From contig JAFZBT010000132.1 of assembly GCA_017561615.1 (NCBI GenBank), positions 1 through 6,482 of the forward strand: a stretch of DNA of 6,482 nt, read 5' to 3'. Source of the stretch: Erysipelotrichaceae bacterium (lineage in GTDB: Bacteria; Bacillota_I; Bacilli_A; Erysipelotrichales; Erysipelotrichaceae). Below the pieces are notes generated by a model that searched no databases, was not told the origin of the DNA, and was given only the letters and a program-made list of their open reading frames with translations. Positions 5,278 to 6,482 of this stretch are shown here, one piece after another; the stretch's first letter is position 1; every line of letters starts with the position of its first letter. The translations under genes and the position numbers were made by a program.

Positions 5278-6390
5278 ATGAAAGCATCAGGAATCGTAGC
5301 TGAATACAATCCCTTCCATTACGGTCATAAGTACCACATTGAACAGGCGCGTTTGCTTACCGGCGCCGATGTCATGATTGCGGCCATGAGCGGCAATTTC
5401 GTTCAGCGCGGCGAGCCGGCCATCATCGACAAGTGGCAGCGGACAGAATGCGCGCTTAATAATGGCAGCGACATCGTCTTTGAGATACCCTTTGCCTTTG
5501 TCTGCCAGGCAGCCAGCCAGTATGGAAGCCATGGCATCGACATTCTGGCGAAAGCCGGGGTCAGCAGCGTCGTCTTCGGCTCGGAAACCGGCAACCTGGA
5601 GGAACTGCAGGAGATCGCTTCCCTGAGTTTCAATGTCGACAACTTCCGGGAAAACATGAAGAAAGGCTACTCATATCCCGCCAGCTACGGATACATGGCT
5701 GACAGCTACGGTCCCAATGACATCCTGGCCATCTCCTATCTTAAAGCTCTTCAGAATTATCCTGGAATAACCCCATACTGCGTTAAGAGGACCAATGAAT
5801 ACAACGATCTTCAGCTAAGCGGCCAGCACGCCAGTGCCCGGGCCATCAGGGAAGCATTGCTTAGGCATGATGATGTCAGCAGTTATACTCCCATGGCCGC
5901 CCAGCTATTGGAAAGCCCTCAGGTAAGACTGGCAGATTACTATCAGATGATAAGAAGCCGGCTGCTGACCTGTACCCCTGCTGAGCTCAGGGACATCTTT
6001 CTGGTTGACGAAGGCATTGAAAACCTGATGATCAAGAACGCCTATGACTGCTACGACTTCGACAGTTTCATGGACAAATGCATCACCAAGCGCTATACCC
6101 GCAGCCGTATCCAGCGGACGCTCTGTCAGATCCTGGTCAATAACAAGCGTGAGACCATGCGCAAGCTGCCGAAGTACGACATTATCCGCGTCCTGGGCTT
6201 CAATGAGAAAGGACAGCAGTATCTGAAGCAGCTGCAGGAAAACGGCGTCAGGATCGCCAACCACTACACTGCCAACATCAAGCCATATCGCGATCTGGAA
6301 TACCGGGCGGCGGTCATCTACGGCGCCCTGATGGACGAGGAACATCAGCACTACATAAACCGCTCGGAAATCAGCGGCCTGAACCTTTAG
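5278..6390 (+). CDS. tmcAL: tRNA(Met) cytidine acetate ligase (TmcAL, YlbM family)
   Basis: The 370-residue protein is a recognisable TmcAL. This enzyme uses ATP and acetate to form N4-acetylcytidine at the wobble position of elongator tRNA(Met), through an acetyl-adenylate; it is typical of Firmicutes. Visible signatures are the nucleotidylyltransferase-type start GIVAEYNPFHYGHKYH (5-20, HxGH motif), SGNFVQRGEPAIIDKW (38-53), VVFGSETG (98-105), ISYLKAL (152-158), ASARAIREALL (185-195) and TKRYTRSRIQRTL (270-282). The length is a little below the usual 380-420 residues, with no break or missing motif. The reading frame is open back to an ATG at 5200, but that would lie upstream of the promoter. 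The ATG at 5278 follows AAAGGAG by 6 bases and begins with the family's conserved N-terminus. It is transcribed alone and ends in a clear terminator. Confidence 0.96.
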   Translation: MKASGIVAEYNPFHYGHKYHIEQARLLTGADVMIAAMSGNFVQRGEPAIIDKWQRTECALNNGSDIVFEIPFAFVCQAASQYGSHGIDILAKAGVSSVVFGSETGNLEELQEIASLSFNVDNFRENMKKGYSYPASYGYMADSYGPNDILAISYLKALQNYPGITPYCVKRTNEYNDLQLSGQHASARAIREALLRHDDVSSYTPMAAQLLESPQVRLADYYQMIRSRLLTCTPAELRDIFLVDEGIENLMIKNAYDCYDFDSFMDKCITKRYTRSRIQRTLCQILVNNKRETMRKLPKYDIIRVLGFNEKGQQYLKQLQENGVRIANHYTANIKPYRDLEYRAAVIYGALMDEEHQHYINRSEISGLNL

Positions 6391-6431
6391 AAAACACGGC
6401 AATTGCCCAACGTCATTAAGTTAAGGACAGG

Positions 6432-6472
6432 AAAATCTGCAGGAAAACATAAAAACCTGCGGATTTTTCTTT
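6432..6472 (+). terminator. Rho-independent terminator after tmcAL
   Basis: A 12-bp stem (6432-6443 with 6456-6467, one G-U pair) encloses a 12-base A-rich loop and runs into a TTTTTCTTT tract. It lies 41 bases after the tmcAL stop. The A-rich left side makes weak termination on the other strand possible too. Confidence 0.88.
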
Positions 6473-6482
6473 AGCAGAAGGA

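Noticed and set aside
5905..6402. A 165-codon open frame on the minus strand opposite the end of tmcAL.
   Set aside because: The plus strand here carries conserved TmcAL motifs; the minus frame shows no family features and no promoter.
6398..6407. Short perfect palindrome GGCAATTGCC after tmcAL.
   Set aside because: It is ten bases with no loop, U-tract or second copy, so chance explains it; the real terminator is the larger hairpin downstream.

Overview
The window looks like chromosomal DNA from a low-to-mid GC Bacillota (Firmicutes) bacterium. The evidence is a TmcAL (YlbM-type) tRNA-modification enzyme, a DUF1836 regulator, strong AGGAGG-type ribosome binding sites, sigma-A consensus promoters and compact hairpin terminators. 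The codon use and gene set would suit an Erysipelotrichia-like gut lineage, but that finer placement is a guess. There are no RNA genes, insertion sequences, CRISPR arrays or prophage genes, and no gene-free stretch longer than about 100 bases.

Region 1 (1-1540, minus strand) is a tight five-gene operon read from a perfect sigma-A promoter (TTGACA, 17 bp, TATAAT). In order of transcription it encodes a 46-residue hydrophobic peptide, a DUF1836 MerR-like regulator, a 64-residue Arg/Tyr/Gly/Pro-rich membrane peptide, a charged protein with a C-terminal membrane tail, and the N-terminus of an SPFH/Band 7 (stomatin-like) protein that runs off the left edge. Gaps between genes are only 9-17 bases. 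Four of the five products are predicted membrane proteins and the fifth is a DNA-binding protein, so the operon may be a self-regulated membrane-microdomain or envelope module. Two imperfect 10-bp tandem repeats cover the -35 box and are a candidate operator. This is the most interesting part of the window.

Region 2 (1560-2182, minus strand) is a stand-alone Nudix hydrolase gene with a terminator on each side.

Region 3 (2191-5212, minus strand) holds two alpha/beta-hydrolase genes. The upstream one (314 aa) is a cytoplasmic lysophospholipase/monoacylglycerol-lipase-like enzyme with a full catalytic triad. The downstream one (669 aa) has an N-terminal anchor, a hydrolase domain predicted to lie outside the cell, and eight further membrane segments. 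A hairpin terminator lies between them and leaves no obvious room for a second promoter, so the second gene probably depends on read-through.

Region 4 (5218-6472, plus strand) is tmcAL, transcribed divergently from the hydrolases and followed by a clear terminator. The intergenic region is a near-perfect inverted repeat carrying two outward-facing TATAAT boxes whose -35 regions interlock, so the two transcription units may compete for RNA polymerase.
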